From Flagellimonas pacifica (GTDB lineage: Bacteria > Bacteroidota > Bacteroidia > Flavobacteriales > Flavobacteriaceae): a stretch of 64,000 bases of DNA. The DNA lies in NCBI RefSeq assembly GCF_900215465.1, contig NZ_OBEH01000004.1, positions 1 through 64,000 of the forward strand, written 5' to 3'. The notes beneath the pieces were generated by a model that did not search any database, was not told the DNA's origin, and saw nothing but the letters and a program-made list of their open reading frames with translations. A program made the position numbers and the translations under genes. The number at the start of each line of letters is the position of its first letter. The stretch's first letter is position 1. Below are positions 26,767 to 35,752 of this stretch, in pieces.

Positions 26767-27957
26767 ATGAGCAACCAACTTTCGGATAGGATTAATAACT
26801 TAGTCCCTTCCGCAACCCTTGAAATGGCTGCAAAAGCCCGTGAATTAAGAGCAGAGGGAAAAGATATCATTGGACTGAGCTTGGGTGAACCTGATTTTAA
26901 AACCCCAGATTATATTAGAGAAGCAGCTATCCAAGCCATAAATGATGGATACAATTCGTATACACCAGTTGATGGATATGTGGAACTGAAAGACGCTATC
27001 ATTACCAAATTCAAGAGGGATAATGATATAGACTATGATCGCTCCCAAATTGTGGTTTCGACCGGCGCAAAACAATCGCTTTACAATGTGGCCCAAGCTT
27101 GTTTGAACAAGGGTGACGAGGTCATTCTACCTTGCCCGTACTGGGTAAGCTACAGCGACATCGTTAAACTTACCGGTGGTGTGCCCATTGAAGTTGCCAC
27201 TTCAATTGAAAATGATTTTAAAATGACTCCAGAACAGTTGGAAGCTGCTATCACCCCAAAGACCAAAATGCTTTGGTACAGCTCTCCATGCAACCCCAGT
27301 GGATCTATTTATAGCAAAGAAGAGCTAAGAGCTTTGGCTGATGTATTGCAAAAACACCCACAAATTATTGTGGTCAGTGATGAAATATATGAACACATTA
27401 ACTATGGGGTAACAGAACATGCATCTATGGCAGGTTTTGAGGATATGTACAACCGAACGGTTACCATTAACGGAGTTGCCAAAGCCTTTGCCATGACAGG
27501 TTGGAGAATTGGTTATATAGGTGCTCCGACTTATATTGCCAGAGCCTGTAACAAGTTACAGGGACAGGTTACCAGCGGCGCCAATTGTATTGCGCAGCGC
27601 GCTGTTATTACGGCCCTTTTGGAATCTCCCAGCCGTGTGCAATACATGGTAGATGAATTCCAAAACAGAAGAAAACTTATCCTGGAATTGCTGAACAATA
27701 TTCCAGGCTTCAAATGCAACGAACCCCAAGGAGCCTTTTATGTATATCCAGACATAAGTGCCTTTTTTGGAAAAACACTGAATGGCATGCAGATAAACAA
27801 TGCTTCTGACTTTGCCATGTATTTATTGGAAGAAGCTAATGTTGCAACAGTTACCGGTGATGCCTTTGGAAATGGTAATAGCATTCGAATTTCCTATGCC
27901 GCTAGTGTAGATGAAATCAAGGAAGCTATTTCACGAATCGCTTCAGCTGTATCATAA
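26767..27957 (+). CDS. pyridoxal phosphate-dependent aminotransferase (aspartate aminotransferase type)
   Basis: The protein belongs to class I/II aminotransferases of the aspartate type Ib. SLGEPDFKTPDYIREAA is the N-terminal mark, the PLP Lys sits in NGVAKAFAMTGWRIGYIG, and the C-terminal Arg for the alpha-carboxylate is in NSIRISYA. The 396-residue length is normal. Probable role: aspartate/2-oxoglutarate transamination in amino acid metabolism; related prephenate or aromatic specificity cannot be excluded. It is followed by a bidirectional terminator. Confidence 0.93.
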   Translation: MSNQLSDRINNLVPSATLEMAAKARELRAEGKDIIGLSLGEPDFKTPDYIREAAIQAINDGYNSYTPVDGYVELKDAIITKFKRDNDIDYDRSQIVVSTGAKQSLYNVAQACLNKGDEVILPCPYWVSYSDIVKLTGGVPIEVATSIENDFKMTPEQLEAAITPKTKMLWYSSPCNPSGSIYSKEELRALADVLQKHPQIIVVSDEIYEHINYGVTEHASMAGFEDMYNRTVTINGVAKAFAMTGWRIGYIGAPTYIARACNKLQGQVTSGANCIAQRAVITALLESPSRVQYMVDEFQNRRKLILELLNNIPGFKCNEPQGAFYVYPDISAFFGKTLNGMQINNASDFAMYLLEEANVATVTGDAFGNGNSIRISYAASVDEIKEAISRIASAVS

Positions 27958-27979
27958 CTAAATACCGAAATTGAATTAA

Positions 27980-28006
27980 AAAGGAACCAATAGGTTCCTT
28001 TTTTTT
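27980..28006. terminator. bidirectional Rho-independent terminator
   Basis: Stem AAAGGAACC / GGTTCCTTT, loop aata, with A run on the left and T run on the right. It separates the convergent aminotransferase and hydroxyproline dehydratase genes; the right T run reaches the stop codon of the latter. Confidence 0.88.
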
Positions 28007-29069
28007 ATCTAAGAATAAACCCTTTTTTCATTGGATCTTTTGGGTCGATAAAAAAAGTGTGCATTCCTGTTATATGTGCAGTACCTTCTACCTGTGGAAC
28101 TACCGCTTTAAAGGGGCCATAGTCTTGTTCCGAGACCACACTTCCTTTAAAAATAGAGCCTGTAATACTCTCAATGGCCATGGTTTGATTCAATTCCAAC
28201 TCCTTTCTCGCCCAATGAATGGCCATTCTACCAGAAACTCCAGAGCCGGTAGGGCACCTATCAACCTCACCTTCGGCAAAAATGCAAACGTTTTTGCTAT
28301 CAATATCTTCTTTGGAAGAACCATCAATAAAAATAGTTCCATAAAGAAAGCTCAAATCATTCTCAAAAGGGTGCAGCACTTCAGAATCTTGCTGCACTAC
28401 GGCATGTTTAATAGCCATTCCTTCGGCAATTAAATCTTGATAAGATTCTGGTGATAAATTTAGACCAAGGTTATTCTTGTGTAAATCTACATAGGCATAA
28501 AAAGCTCCTCCATATGCCAAATCATAGGTTATTTCCCCCAATCCTTTTACGTTGATTTTTCTATCAAGTCCAACCACAAAACTGGGTACACAATGAAAAC
28601 GAACACTCTCTACTTCATTGTTAACCACATTAACATAAGAAATAACCCTTCCACAAGGCGCATCAATTTTAAGTACATTTTCTCCCTCACTAACATCAAA
28701 CCATTCCATTTGAGCCGCTAAAGTAGATATTGCAATAATGGCATGGCCGCACATGGTACTATAGCCCTCGTTGTGCAAAAACAAGATTCCAAAATCTCCT
28801 TCTTCATCATTAGGGGGCACTAAAATGCATCCATACATGTCAGCATGACCTCTAGGCTCAAACATTAGTGCCGTTCTCAAATCATCATGATTTTCCTTGC
28901 AATACCTCCTATAATCCAGCACAGAATTTCCTTTTAACTCCGGAAATCCTTCTAGGATCACTCGAAGTGGTTCTCCACCCGTATGTATGTCAATAGTTTT
29001 AATCTGCAACCAATCCGACGGGGCTGAAAAAGTGGCATTTTCCAACATTCTTTTATATGTAGTCCTCAT
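28005..29069 (-). CDS. trans-3-hydroxy-L-proline dehydratase (proline racemase family), 354 aa
   Basis: The protein is of the proline racemase fold. The first catalytic Cys is present in STMCGHAII (Cys107), but the second position, Cys in racemases and epimerases, is Thr in DRCPTGSG (Thr274). The same Cys/Thr pair (Cys104/Thr273) is known in human L3HYPDH, so dehydration of trans-3-hydroxy-L-proline to pyrroline-2-carboxylate is the best call. The next gene upstream on the same strand encodes a reductase for exactly this product and overlaps by 4 nt. Activity on other hydroxyproline isomers is possible. Confidence 0.88.
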   Translation of the reverse strand: MRTTYKRMLENATFSAPSDWLQIKTIDIHTGGEPLRVILEGFPELKGNSVLDYRRYCKENHDDLRTALMFEPRGHADMYGCILVPPNDEEGDFGILFLHNEGYSTMCGHAIIAISTLAAQMEWFDVSEGENVLKIDAPCGRVISYVNVVNNEVESVRFHCVPSFVVGLDRKINVKGLGEITYDLAYGGAFYAYVDLHKNNLGLNLSPESYQDLIAEGMAIKHAVVQQDSEVLHPFENDLSFLYGTIFIDGSSKEDIDSKNVCIFAEGEVDRCPTGSGVSGRMAIHWARKELELNQTMAIESITGSIFKGSVVSEQDYGPFKAVVPQVEGTAHITGMHTFFIDPKDPMKKGFILR

Positions 29070-30022
29070 TTTTGAAATTTGGAATAATAATAGGTCGCAG
29101 CAGCCAAATCCTCTAAAGCATGCCCCACAGATTTAAATAGCGTAATTTCCATGTCATCCGTTCTTCCTATATGGGTTTCCCCACAGAGACCAAACAAATC
29201 AGCCTTAATATCTGATTCCTTCAGAATCCCCTCTTTTAGAGGAACCGCAATATCTCCGCTTTCTTTCAATCCTCCTCCATACGTGTCCAAAAAAACGGAA
29301 GTCTTCAAAATGGCTTCGTTATCGGCCTCCCGCATATTGGGTTTATAGGCCCCAACCAAATCAACATGTTGTCCAGAGACCAGTTTCTCACCAAATATCA
29401 ATGGGTTTTCCGAAAGGGTAGCGCAAGAAATAATATCTACTTCTGAAATTTTCTCATCAATACTAGCTATTGCTTTGACCTCATATTTCTCTTTGGAAAG
29501 CGTTTGACTAATCTCTTCCGTTTTTTTTAGATTTCTACCCCAGACAAAAACCTGTTCTATGGGTCGGACAGAAGCATGTGCCTTGATTAAATTCACAGAA
29601 AGTGTTCCAGTACCAATCATCAACATGGACGTAGCATTCTTTTTAGATAAATAAGATGACGCAAGAGCTGAAGCTGCCGCTGTCCGTTTTGCTGTTAAAC
29701 TCTTGGCCTCCATTATTGCTTTTAAGGTTCCTGTGATGGCATCCAAATACAAATAGCTACCTTGAATAGAAGGCAAGCCGAAAGTATCATTACCAGGGTT
29801 TACAGTAACTATTTTAACTCCCGCTTCTTTTCCAGCGTTCCATGCAGGCATCAGCAATAAAGTGCTGTCTTTACCTGTTTTCGGATTTGGAAAGTCATGA
29901 TGATGTCGTTGAGGCACTGTAATGGAATTCGAATTGAAAACCTTTCTAAGTTCATTAATAAGTTCAAGAAAATTGGTGTTTTCCTCAATAAATTCCGAGC
30001 TTATTTGAATGGGTTGCCGCAC
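29066..30022 (-). CDS. ornithine cyclodeaminase/mu-crystallin family: pyrroline-2-carboxylate reductase candidate, 318 aa
   Basis: The family is recognised by the NAD(P) fold around TSMLMIGTGTLSVNLIKAH and the segments FVWGRNLKK, DIISCATLSENPL and HVDLVGAYKPNMREADNEA. Members of this group include pyrroline-2-carboxylate reductase (LhpI type), which converts the dehydratase product to L-proline; the 4-nt overlap with the dehydratase gene makes this the likely role. The apparent start is a GTG at 30022; no suitable ATG lies near. The next gene (NTF2-like) is 28 nt upstream. Confidence 0.86.
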   Translation of the reverse strand: MRQPIQISSEFIEENTNFLELINELRKVFNSNSITVPQRHHHDFPNPKTGKDSTLLLMPAWNAGKEAGVKIVTVNPGNDTFGLPSIQGSYLYLDAITGTLKAIMEAKSLTAKRTAAASALASSYLSKKNATSMLMIGTGTLSVNLIKAHASVRPIEQVFVWGRNLKKTEEISQTLSKEKYEVKAIASIDEKISEVDIISCATLSENPLIFGEKLVSGQHVDLVGAYKPNMREADNEAILKTSVFLDTYGGGLKESGDIAVPLKEGILKESDIKADLFGLCGETHIGRTDDMEITLFKSVGHALEDLAAATYYYSKFQK

Positions 30023-30050
30023 TTTTTAAAATAGGTGTAAGAAGTTCAAT

Positions 30051-30482
30051 TTAACAAGACATATCAGCGACAATTTTCCATTCGCCTTTGATTTTTTTCA
30101 ATATAATCAGAAATACGCCATTGGCATCTCCTACTTTTCTGGTAAGATGGTATTGCCCCATTACGTAGTATGCTTCTTTTTCAATTTTGGTAATGGCATC
30201 GATAGTAAACTTTAATGTTCCCGTTTCATCCTTTGTAGGATATCTTTTTTGATAACCTTCCAAAGTTTTTTCCCAACCTAAGGTAAGCCCTCTTGCTCCA
30301 TAAAATTGCAATGAATCGCTTTCCCAATAGGTTTGCATAAATCCTTCCAAGTCATGATTAGACCAAGATTTTTCCTGATCTTTTAAGACTTGAAGTATCT
30401 GATCCCTTTCATTATCCTCTGAGACATCACAACCAAAAAAACACAAACAAACACCTAGAAAAAGAAGAAAGATTTTTTTCAT
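30051..30482 (-). CDS. NTF2/SnoaL-like lipoprotein (DUF4440-type), 143 aa
   Basis: The signal LFLGVCLCFFGCDVSEDN gives a lipidated Cys18. The mature part (about 25-143) is one cystatin/NTF2-like alpha-beta barrel of the DUF4440 kind: ILQVLKDQEKSWSNHDLEGFMQTYWESDSLQFYG and ITKIEKEAYYVMGQYHLTR. It could bind a small molecule in the periplasm. It lies 28 nt upstream of the hydroxyproline genes on the same strand and 34 nt downstream of trkH, so it may be read together with either. Confidence 0.82.
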   Translation of the reverse strand: MKKIFLLFLGVCLCFFGCDVSEDNERDQILQVLKDQEKSWSNHDLEGFMQTYWESDSLQFYGARGLTLGWEKTLEGYQKRYPTKDETGTLKFTIDAITKIEKEAYYVMGQYHLTRKVGDANGVFLIILKKIKGEWKIVADMSC

Positions 30483-30516
30483 AGAATTTAAAGTTGAATT
30501 TAAAACGGTAGGTAAG

Positions 30517-32007
30517 CTACGTTTTTTTCCAGAAATATGGGGTAAGAATAATCAATACGGTAAAAAGCTCCAATCGTCCTAGCAGCATTAAAAATCCACA
30601 CCACCACTTGCCCGCGTTGGGCAAACTATTGTAGTTGCTCACCGGATTAAGACTCCCCAGTGCCGGACCTACATTACCCAGAGAGGAAGCCGAGCCTCCA
30701 ATTGCCGAAACAAAATCCAAGCCTAAAAAACCCAAAACCAATGACCCTATAATAAATAACAACATGTAAAGCACAAAGAAGGCAATGATATTATAAACGA
30801 TATGTTCTGTAACCGTTTTGTTGTTGTATCGGACGGGAATAACAGCATTGGTATGCAGTGTTCGCTTAAATTCCAATAATCCATTTTTTATGATAAGAAG
30901 ATGCCTCATCACCTTAATTCCACCTGCGGTTGATCCCGCTGACCCTCCAAGGAACATTAAACCAAAAAACAAAACTGTTAAAAAAGGAGTCCAGCTGGTA
31001 AAATCCGCAGTTACAAATCCTGTAGTGGTAACCACTGCAACAACTTGAAAAAGCGTATGCCTAAAGGCACTTTCCGCTTTTCCAAAAACCATAGGGTGAA
31101 AGTCTGAAATTGGCACGTTTGCTTTATAATAAACCACCAAAGCTGCTACTACGGTAAAAAGAACTATAAAACTCGTATAATATTTAAATTCTTCATCCTT
31201 TATAATCCGTTGTACTTTTCCTGTGAATGCAAAGTAGCTCAGAACAAAGTTACTCCCAGCCAAAAACATGAAAAGAATGGTAATATATTGAATTAAAGGT
31301 TGGTTGTTCCAATAGGCCAAACTAGCATTTTTTGTAGAAAAACCTCCCGTAGAAAGTGTGGCAAGTGAATGGTTCATGGCATCAAAAAATGACATGCCCG
31401 CCAATTTTAATAGTATGGTTTCCGCTACCGTGTACCCAAAATAAATAAGCCACAAACGTTTGGCAGTATCAGTGATCCTTGGGTGTAGTTTATCTCCTGC
31501 CGGACCTGGGGCTTCGGCTGCGAACAGTTGCATCCCGCCTATTCCTAAAAGCGGTAAAATAGCAATGGCCAGCACAATAATCCCCATTCCACCTATCCAA
31601 TGGGTAAGGCTCCGCCAAAAAAGTATTCCTTTGGGAAGCGATTCAATATCATCTAGTATGGAAGCCCCCGTTGTAGTATAACCAGAGATGGTTTCAAAGA
31701 AAGCGTTGGTCACAGATGGTATGGCTCCAGAAAAAAGATAGGGTAAAGTGCCTGAAATTGACATGATTATCCATCCAAAGGTTACTACAATGTACCCTTC
31801 TTTTCGTTTCACCTCTTTTTTATGACCTCTAGTATAGAACATAGCCATTACACCAAAAAGCATGGTAACAATGGCAGCAAGTGTTATATCTAATGTTACA
31901 CCATCCTTATAAATGCCGCTTACAAAGGCTGACAAAAGCATGAAAGAGCCATTGCAAAGCAACAACAACCCCATTATGTGAATGATTATCCTAGTATTAA
32001 GCCTCAT
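30517..32007 (-). CDS. trkH: potassium uptake protein TrkH/KtrB family
   Basis: The protein is the membrane pore of a K+ uptake system. The four pore-loop signatures are visible as GYTTTGAS, LSTGGFST, VTTTGFVTAD and LGNVGPALGS, each with the central Gly of the selectivity filter, spread through about eleven hydrophobic segments. The 496-residue length is normal. Its start codon overlaps the trkA stop codon by one nucleotide, so the two are translationally coupled. Confidence 0.95.
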   Translation of the reverse strand: MRLNTRIIIHIMGLLLLCNGSFMLLSAFVSGIYKDGVTLDITLAAIVTMLFGVMAMFYTRGHKKEVKRKEGYIVVTFGWIIMSISGTLPYLFSGAIPSVTNAFFETISGYTTTGASILDDIESLPKGILFWRSLTHWIGGMGIIVLAIAILPLLGIGGMQLFAAEAPGPAGDKLHPRITDTAKRLWLIYFGYTVAETILLKLAGMSFFDAMNHSLATLSTGGFSTKNASLAYWNNQPLIQYITILFMFLAGSNFVLSYFAFTGKVQRIIKDEEFKYYTSFIVLFTVVAALVVYYKANVPISDFHPMVFGKAESAFRHTLFQVVAVVTTTGFVTADFTSWTPFLTVLFFGLMFLGGSAGSTAGGIKVMRHLLIIKNGLLEFKRTLHTNAVIPVRYNNKTVTEHIVYNIIAFFVLYMLLFIIGSLVLGFLGLDFVSAIGGSASSLGNVGPALGSLNPVSNYNSLPNAGKWWCGFLMLLGRLELFTVLIILTPYFWKKT

Positions 32008-33356
32008 TACAAGAATAACTTTTCTATCCTAGGGATAGCTTTGGGCAAACAGCAGACCACTACACGATCACCTTCCAAAATCTTAAAATCTCCAAGAGCA
32101 ATGATACCTTTTCCATCTCTAATAACTCCGCCTATACTTGCTTCGCGTGGAAAATTCAATTCTCTAATAATTTCACCATTGACCAAAGAAGTTGCTTTTA
32201 CTTCAAACTCCAATATTTCGGCATTGAGATTGTTTAGACGAGTCAAGGCCAGTACCTCCCCCCTTCTTATGTATCTAAATATGTTATTGGCCGCCAACAG
32301 TTTTTTATTGATCAGTGTGTCTACTCCAATAGAGTGTGATAACTGGAAATAATCCATGTTTTCTACCATTGCAATGGTCTTTTTAATCTTTTTGGACTTA
32401 GCAACCAAACATGACATTATATTGGTCTCCGAATTACCAGTTACGGCAATAAAAGCATCCATGGAATCCAAACTTTCCTCATCCAAAAGCTCAACATTTC
32501 TTCCATCTCCATTGATTACCAAAGCATGTGGAAGATCATCAGCAATATCAAAGGCCTTTTCTTTATTTTTTTCTATAAGCTTTACATTGAACTTTTTGTT
32601 GCAAAGGTCGCGGGCCGTATTGAAACCAACTTTGCTTCCACCAAGAATCATTACGTTCTTAATTTCCTTCTTTTGCATGCCTGTGAGCTTATACAGCTCA
32701 TCCACCCCTTCGGCTGAAGTGATAAAATAAACTTGATCACCTTCTTTAAAAACAGTATCCCCTCTTGGAATCAATGTGTACTGGGTCCCCATGCGTTGCA
32801 ACGCAATAGGCATGAAATGGAGTTCTGGGAAAATTTTTGCAGCTTCTTTGACCATTTTACCCACAAAAGGCGCTGATTTTGGCAAGAAAACACCAATCAT
32901 GGTCAATAATCCTCCTTCAAACTCGTAAGTATCGTTAAAAGCTGATTGGTTCAATAGGAGTTGAATTTCTGTAGCCGCCAGTTTCTCAGGGGAAATTAAT
33001 TCATCAATCCCAAGCTCGTCAAACTTGATCAATTCCCTATTGTCCATAAATTCCGTATTGGAAATTCTGGCAATGGTTCGTTTACATCCCAATTGCTTTG
33101 CCAACATACAAAGTGTGAGGTTGGTTGTCTCCGATGAGGTTACCCCAATGACAAGACTGGAGCTTTCAACACGCGCATCTTGCAAAACTTCAATAGAAGT
33201 GGCATCACCTCGGAGTACTCTAATGTCCAAATGGTTGTCCGCATAGGACAAACTTTCCTTATCGGTATCGATCAATGTGATATCCTGTGCTTCATACGAC
33301 AATAATTTTGCCAAATGAAAGCCTACTTCACCTGCTCCCGCAATTATAATCTTCAT
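32007..33356 (-). CDS. trkA: Trk system potassium uptake regulatory protein TrkA
   Basis: TrkA is the cytoplasmic gating ring subunit. It has two tandem RCK units, each with a Rossmann NAD-binding domain (MKIIIAGAGEVGFHLA at the N-terminus and NVMILGGSKVGFNTAR at about 232) and a TrkA-C domain. The first nucleotide site is complete, the second lacks one Gly of GxGxxG, as is common. The 449-residue length is normal. It is the first gene of trkA-trkH. Confidence 0.95.
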   Translation of the reverse strand: MKIIIAGAGEVGFHLAKLLSYEAQDITLIDTDKESLSYADNHLDIRVLRGDATSIEVLQDARVESSSLVIGVTSSETTNLTLCMLAKQLGCKRTIARISNTEFMDNRELIKFDELGIDELISPEKLAATEIQLLLNQSAFNDTYEFEGGLLTMIGVFLPKSAPFVGKMVKEAAKIFPELHFMPIALQRMGTQYTLIPRGDTVFKEGDQVYFITSAEGVDELYKLTGMQKKEIKNVMILGGSKVGFNTARDLCNKKFNVKLIEKNKEKAFDIADDLPHALVINGDGRNVELLDEESLDSMDAFIAVTGNSETNIMSCLVAKSKKIKKTIAMVENMDYFQLSHSIGVDTLINKKLLAANNIFRYIRRGEVLALTRLNNLNAEILEFEVKATSLVNGEIIRELNFPREASIGGVIRDGKGIIALGDFKILEGDRVVVCCLPKAIPRIEKLFL

Positions 33357-33527
33357 TGATTAGAATAAGATGTTTTTAAAAAAACCAGTCCGTGCAATTT
33401 AAATGACAAAAAAGAATGGTCCACACTGTCTGAAAGACGAATACATAACATAATACGGAAAAGATTTCCATTGTTGTTGGGCAAAATTACACAATTATTT
33501 TTGTACCCCTTCCATATACCTAAGTTG

Positions 33528-33535
33528 TATATTTG
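33528..33535 (+). promoter_or_regulatory. -7 box of ubiE/menG promoter
   Basis: TATATTTG matches TAnnTTTG, 16 nt before the chosen start codon. A second possible box, TATTTTTG, lies at 33496-33503. Confidence 0.45.
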
Positions 33536-33551
33536 CCAGCAAATTCTGCAA

Positions 33552-34280
33552 ATGTCAAAAAAAGTTAAACCATATAAAGATTCTGACCTAGGAAAAAAGG
33601 AGCAGGTGAGACAAATGTTCGACACCATTTCTGAGGATTATGATGGATTGAACAGGGTTATTTCTTTTGGCATCGATTTAAAATGGCGTAGGCGAGTAGT
33701 ATCTTTTCTTAAAAAGAAATCGCCCAATACCATCTTGGATATTGCCACAGGCACGGGGGATTTGGCTATAGCATTAACCCAAACAGGAGCTAAAAAGATT
33801 ATAGGTTTGGATCTCTCTCCCGGAATGTTGGAAGTTGGAAAGAACAAAATTTTAAACAAAAACCTCCAGAATACCATTGAAATGGTGGTAGGTGATAGCG
33901 AAAACTTACCTTTTGAGGACAATACTTTTGATGCCATTACCGTAGCTTTTGGGGTGCGCAATTTTGAAAACCTAGAAAAAGGACTTGCCGAAATACTAAG
34001 GGTTCTCAAACCGCAAGGAAGTTTTGTGGTTCTTGAGACTTCGGTTCCGACTAAAACACCTTTTAAGCAAGGGTATCACTTTTATACTAAATACATTTTA
34101 CCAACTATTGGAAAAATCTTCTCTAAAGACAGGTCTGCTTATGCCTATTTGAGTAAATCAGCATCAGTTTTTCCCCATGGACAGGAATTCAACAATATTT
34201 TGGACAAAATTGGGTTTATAGGTATAGAGAACAAACCCCAAACATTTGGGGTGGCATCCATTTATGTCGCTACAAAATAA
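33552..34280 (+). CDS. ubiE: demethylmenaquinone methyltransferase
   Basis: UbiE/MenG methylates demethylmenaquinone in the last step of menaquinone synthesis. The frame is open from 33471, but I choose the ATG at 33552 because the family sequence begins there ([19 protein letters not shown]) and the -7 box lies just upstream. SAM motif: [13 protein letters not shown]; family motifs: [33 protein letters not shown] and [12 protein letters not shown]. The protein is 242 residues. It is the first gene before porT, an arrangement I recall from other Flavobacteriia. Confidence 0.95.
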   Translation: MSKKVKPYKDSDLGKKEQVRQMFDTISEDYDGLNRVISFGIDLKWRRRVVSFLKKKSPNTILDIATGTGDLAIALTQTGAKKIIGLDLSPGMLEVGKNKILNKNLQNTIEMVVGDSENLPFEDNTFDAITVAFGVRNFENLEKGLAEILRVLKPQGSFVVLETSVPTKTPFKQGYHFYTKYILPTIGKIFSKDRSAYAYLSKSASVFPHGQEFNNILDKIGFIGIENKPQTFGVASIYVATK

Positions 34281-34284
34281 ATTA

Positions 34285-34983
34285 ATGAAAAACGTCCTTC
34301 TTCTATTTGGCCTGCTGTTATTAGCATGCCCAAATTCCATGGCTCAGTTTAAAAAAGACCCAATCCTTAATCTCCAAAGTGAGGATTTAAAATTTTTGAA
34401 TTGGGGCTATTACTTAGGTTTTAACCAATATGATTTTCAATTTGAATATAAAAATGATATTGGTCAAGATGTTCTAGTAGATAAAAGTGTTGGATTTAAT
34501 GTTGGTCTAATAGGGGAAATGCGAATCAATGAGTTTTTGGATGTACGTTTTGAACCTGGCCTATTATACACAGCCAGAAATTTAGGTTTTCCTGGTTTTA
34601 CATCTCAAGTAGATGCCATTCGCGAGGTAAAATCAACATACATAAGATTCCCATTGTTACTGAAAGCTAGCGCTAAAAGGTTTGGAAATTGGAAACCTTT
34701 TATCACAGGAGGAGTTTACACCTCAATGAACTTGGGAAGCAAAGAAGATAGTTTGGATGATAACAGCAGTGGGGAATTTCGCATGAAGAAAAATGTATAT
34801 GGCTATGAGCTTGGATTTGGCATAGACATCTATACGGAATACTTTAAGTTTTCTCCTTCAATTCGTGGAGTTTTTGCGCTTACCGATGAGCTGATTCGGG
34901 ATAACGATCCAAACAGTCCGTGGACGGGGAATATTGATGCTATGCGAACCAGAGGGTTCTTCATCAATTTTACTTTCGAATAA
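34285..34983 (+). CDS. porT: PorT family outer membrane protein, 232 aa
   Basis: The ATG at 34285 gives a clean signal peptide (MKNVLLLFGLLLLACPNSMAQ). The mature part is a small beta-barrel with PorT marks: FLNWGYYLGFNQYDFQFEYK near the start, EMRINEFLDVRFEPGLLYTAR and a C-terminal barrel strand ending in Phe-Glu. PorT is needed for type IX secretion in Porphyromonas and for gliding in Flavobacterium; this role is inferred from family. It starts 4 nt after the ubiE stop, so they form one operon. Confidence 0.88.
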   Translation: MKNVLLLFGLLLLACPNSMAQFKKDPILNLQSEDLKFLNWGYYLGFNQYDFQFEYKNDIGQDVLVDKSVGFNVGLIGEMRINEFLDVRFEPGLLYTARNLGFPGFTSQVDAIREVKSTYIRFPLLLKASAKRFGNWKPFITGGVYTSMNLGSKEDSLDDNSSGEFRMKKNVYGYELGFGIDIYTEYFKFSPSIRGVFALTDELIRDNDPNSPWTGNIDAMRTRGFFINFTFE

Positions 34984-34996
34984 TCCTGAAACCTTG

Positions 34997-35728
34997 TTAC
35001 TCTCGCAGTTGTGGGCGCCTAACCTCATTTAAAAGAACCGCAGTGGCCGTAGCCACATTTAAACTTTCCGTGGTTTGTTCTCCAAACTGTGGTATTGAAA
35101 TTCGTCGAGCGACTATTCGCTCAATTGCATCAGAAATCCCATTGGCCTCATTACCCATTACCAAAACACCTTTTTCAGGTAATTTTTCATCATACACAGT
35201 ATTTCCATCCATAAAAGCACCGTAAACCGGCAGTGATGTTTCCGCAAGAAAATCAGATAAATCCGTATAAATGCAGTTAACTCTGGCAATAGAGCCCATG
35301 GTTGCCTGCAATACTTTAGGGTTATAACTATCCACCGTATCCAAAGAGCACACTAAATGTTTTATTCCAAACCAGTCACACAATCGTATTATGGTTCCTA
35401 AATTGCCAGGATCCCGAACTGCATCCAAAGCAACCACCCAATCCTTTCCTTCAATTTCAATCCTTTCTGGTTTATAAAAAACGGCCAACACACCACTTGG
35501 AGTATTTAAACTGCTCATTTGCTTTAGTTCAGCTTGAGATACAAGCTCTGCTTCTTCAAAACTCTTAACTTCATGTACATCGGCAACAAACAATTTAAAC
35601 AACCTCATTCCTGCGCTCAAAAGTTCATTTACGGTTTTTTTTCCTTCGACCACAAAGAGTCCATGTTGAGTTCGGTACTTTTTTTGCTGTAAGCTTGTAA
35701 CTAGTTTAATTTGGTTTTTGGTAACCAT
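34997..35728 (-). CDS. TrmH/SpoU family RNA 2'-O-methyltransferase, 243 aa
   Basis: The N-terminal ~60 residues (KLVTSLQQKKYRTQHGLFVVEGKKTVNELL) are the L30e-like RNA-binding part. The C-terminal SPOUT knot domain shows DAVRDPGNLGTIIRLCDWFG, LVMGNEANGIS and IPQFGEQTTESLNVATA, the three family motifs. The exact rRNA or tRNA position is unknown. The gene is convergent with porT (14 nt apart) and divergent from the BamA-like gene. Confidence 0.93.
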   Translation of the reverse strand: MVTKNQIKLVTSLQQKKYRTQHGLFVVEGKKTVNELLSAGMRLFKLFVADVHEVKSFEEAELVSQAELKQMSSLNTPSGVLAVFYKPERIEIEGKDWVVALDAVRDPGNLGTIIRLCDWFGIKHLVCSLDTVDSYNPKVLQATMGSIARVNCIYTDLSDFLAETSLPVYGAFMDGNTVYDEKLPEKGVLVMGNEANGISDAIERIVARRISIPQFGEQTTESLNVATATAVLLNEVRRPQLRE

Positions 35729-35746
35729 CTAAATCGCGTATTTTTG
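35718..35746 (+). promoter_or_regulatory. promoter of the BamA/TamA-like gene
   Basis: TTG at 35718-35720, an 18-nt spacer and TATTTTTG at 35739-35746 fit the Bacteroidota consensus. The -7 box ends 6 nt before the ATG at 35753 and 27 nt before the in-frame ATG at 35774. The -33 part lies inside the first codons of the divergent RNA methyltransferase gene. Confidence 0.6.
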
Positions 35747-35752
35747 GCGTCT

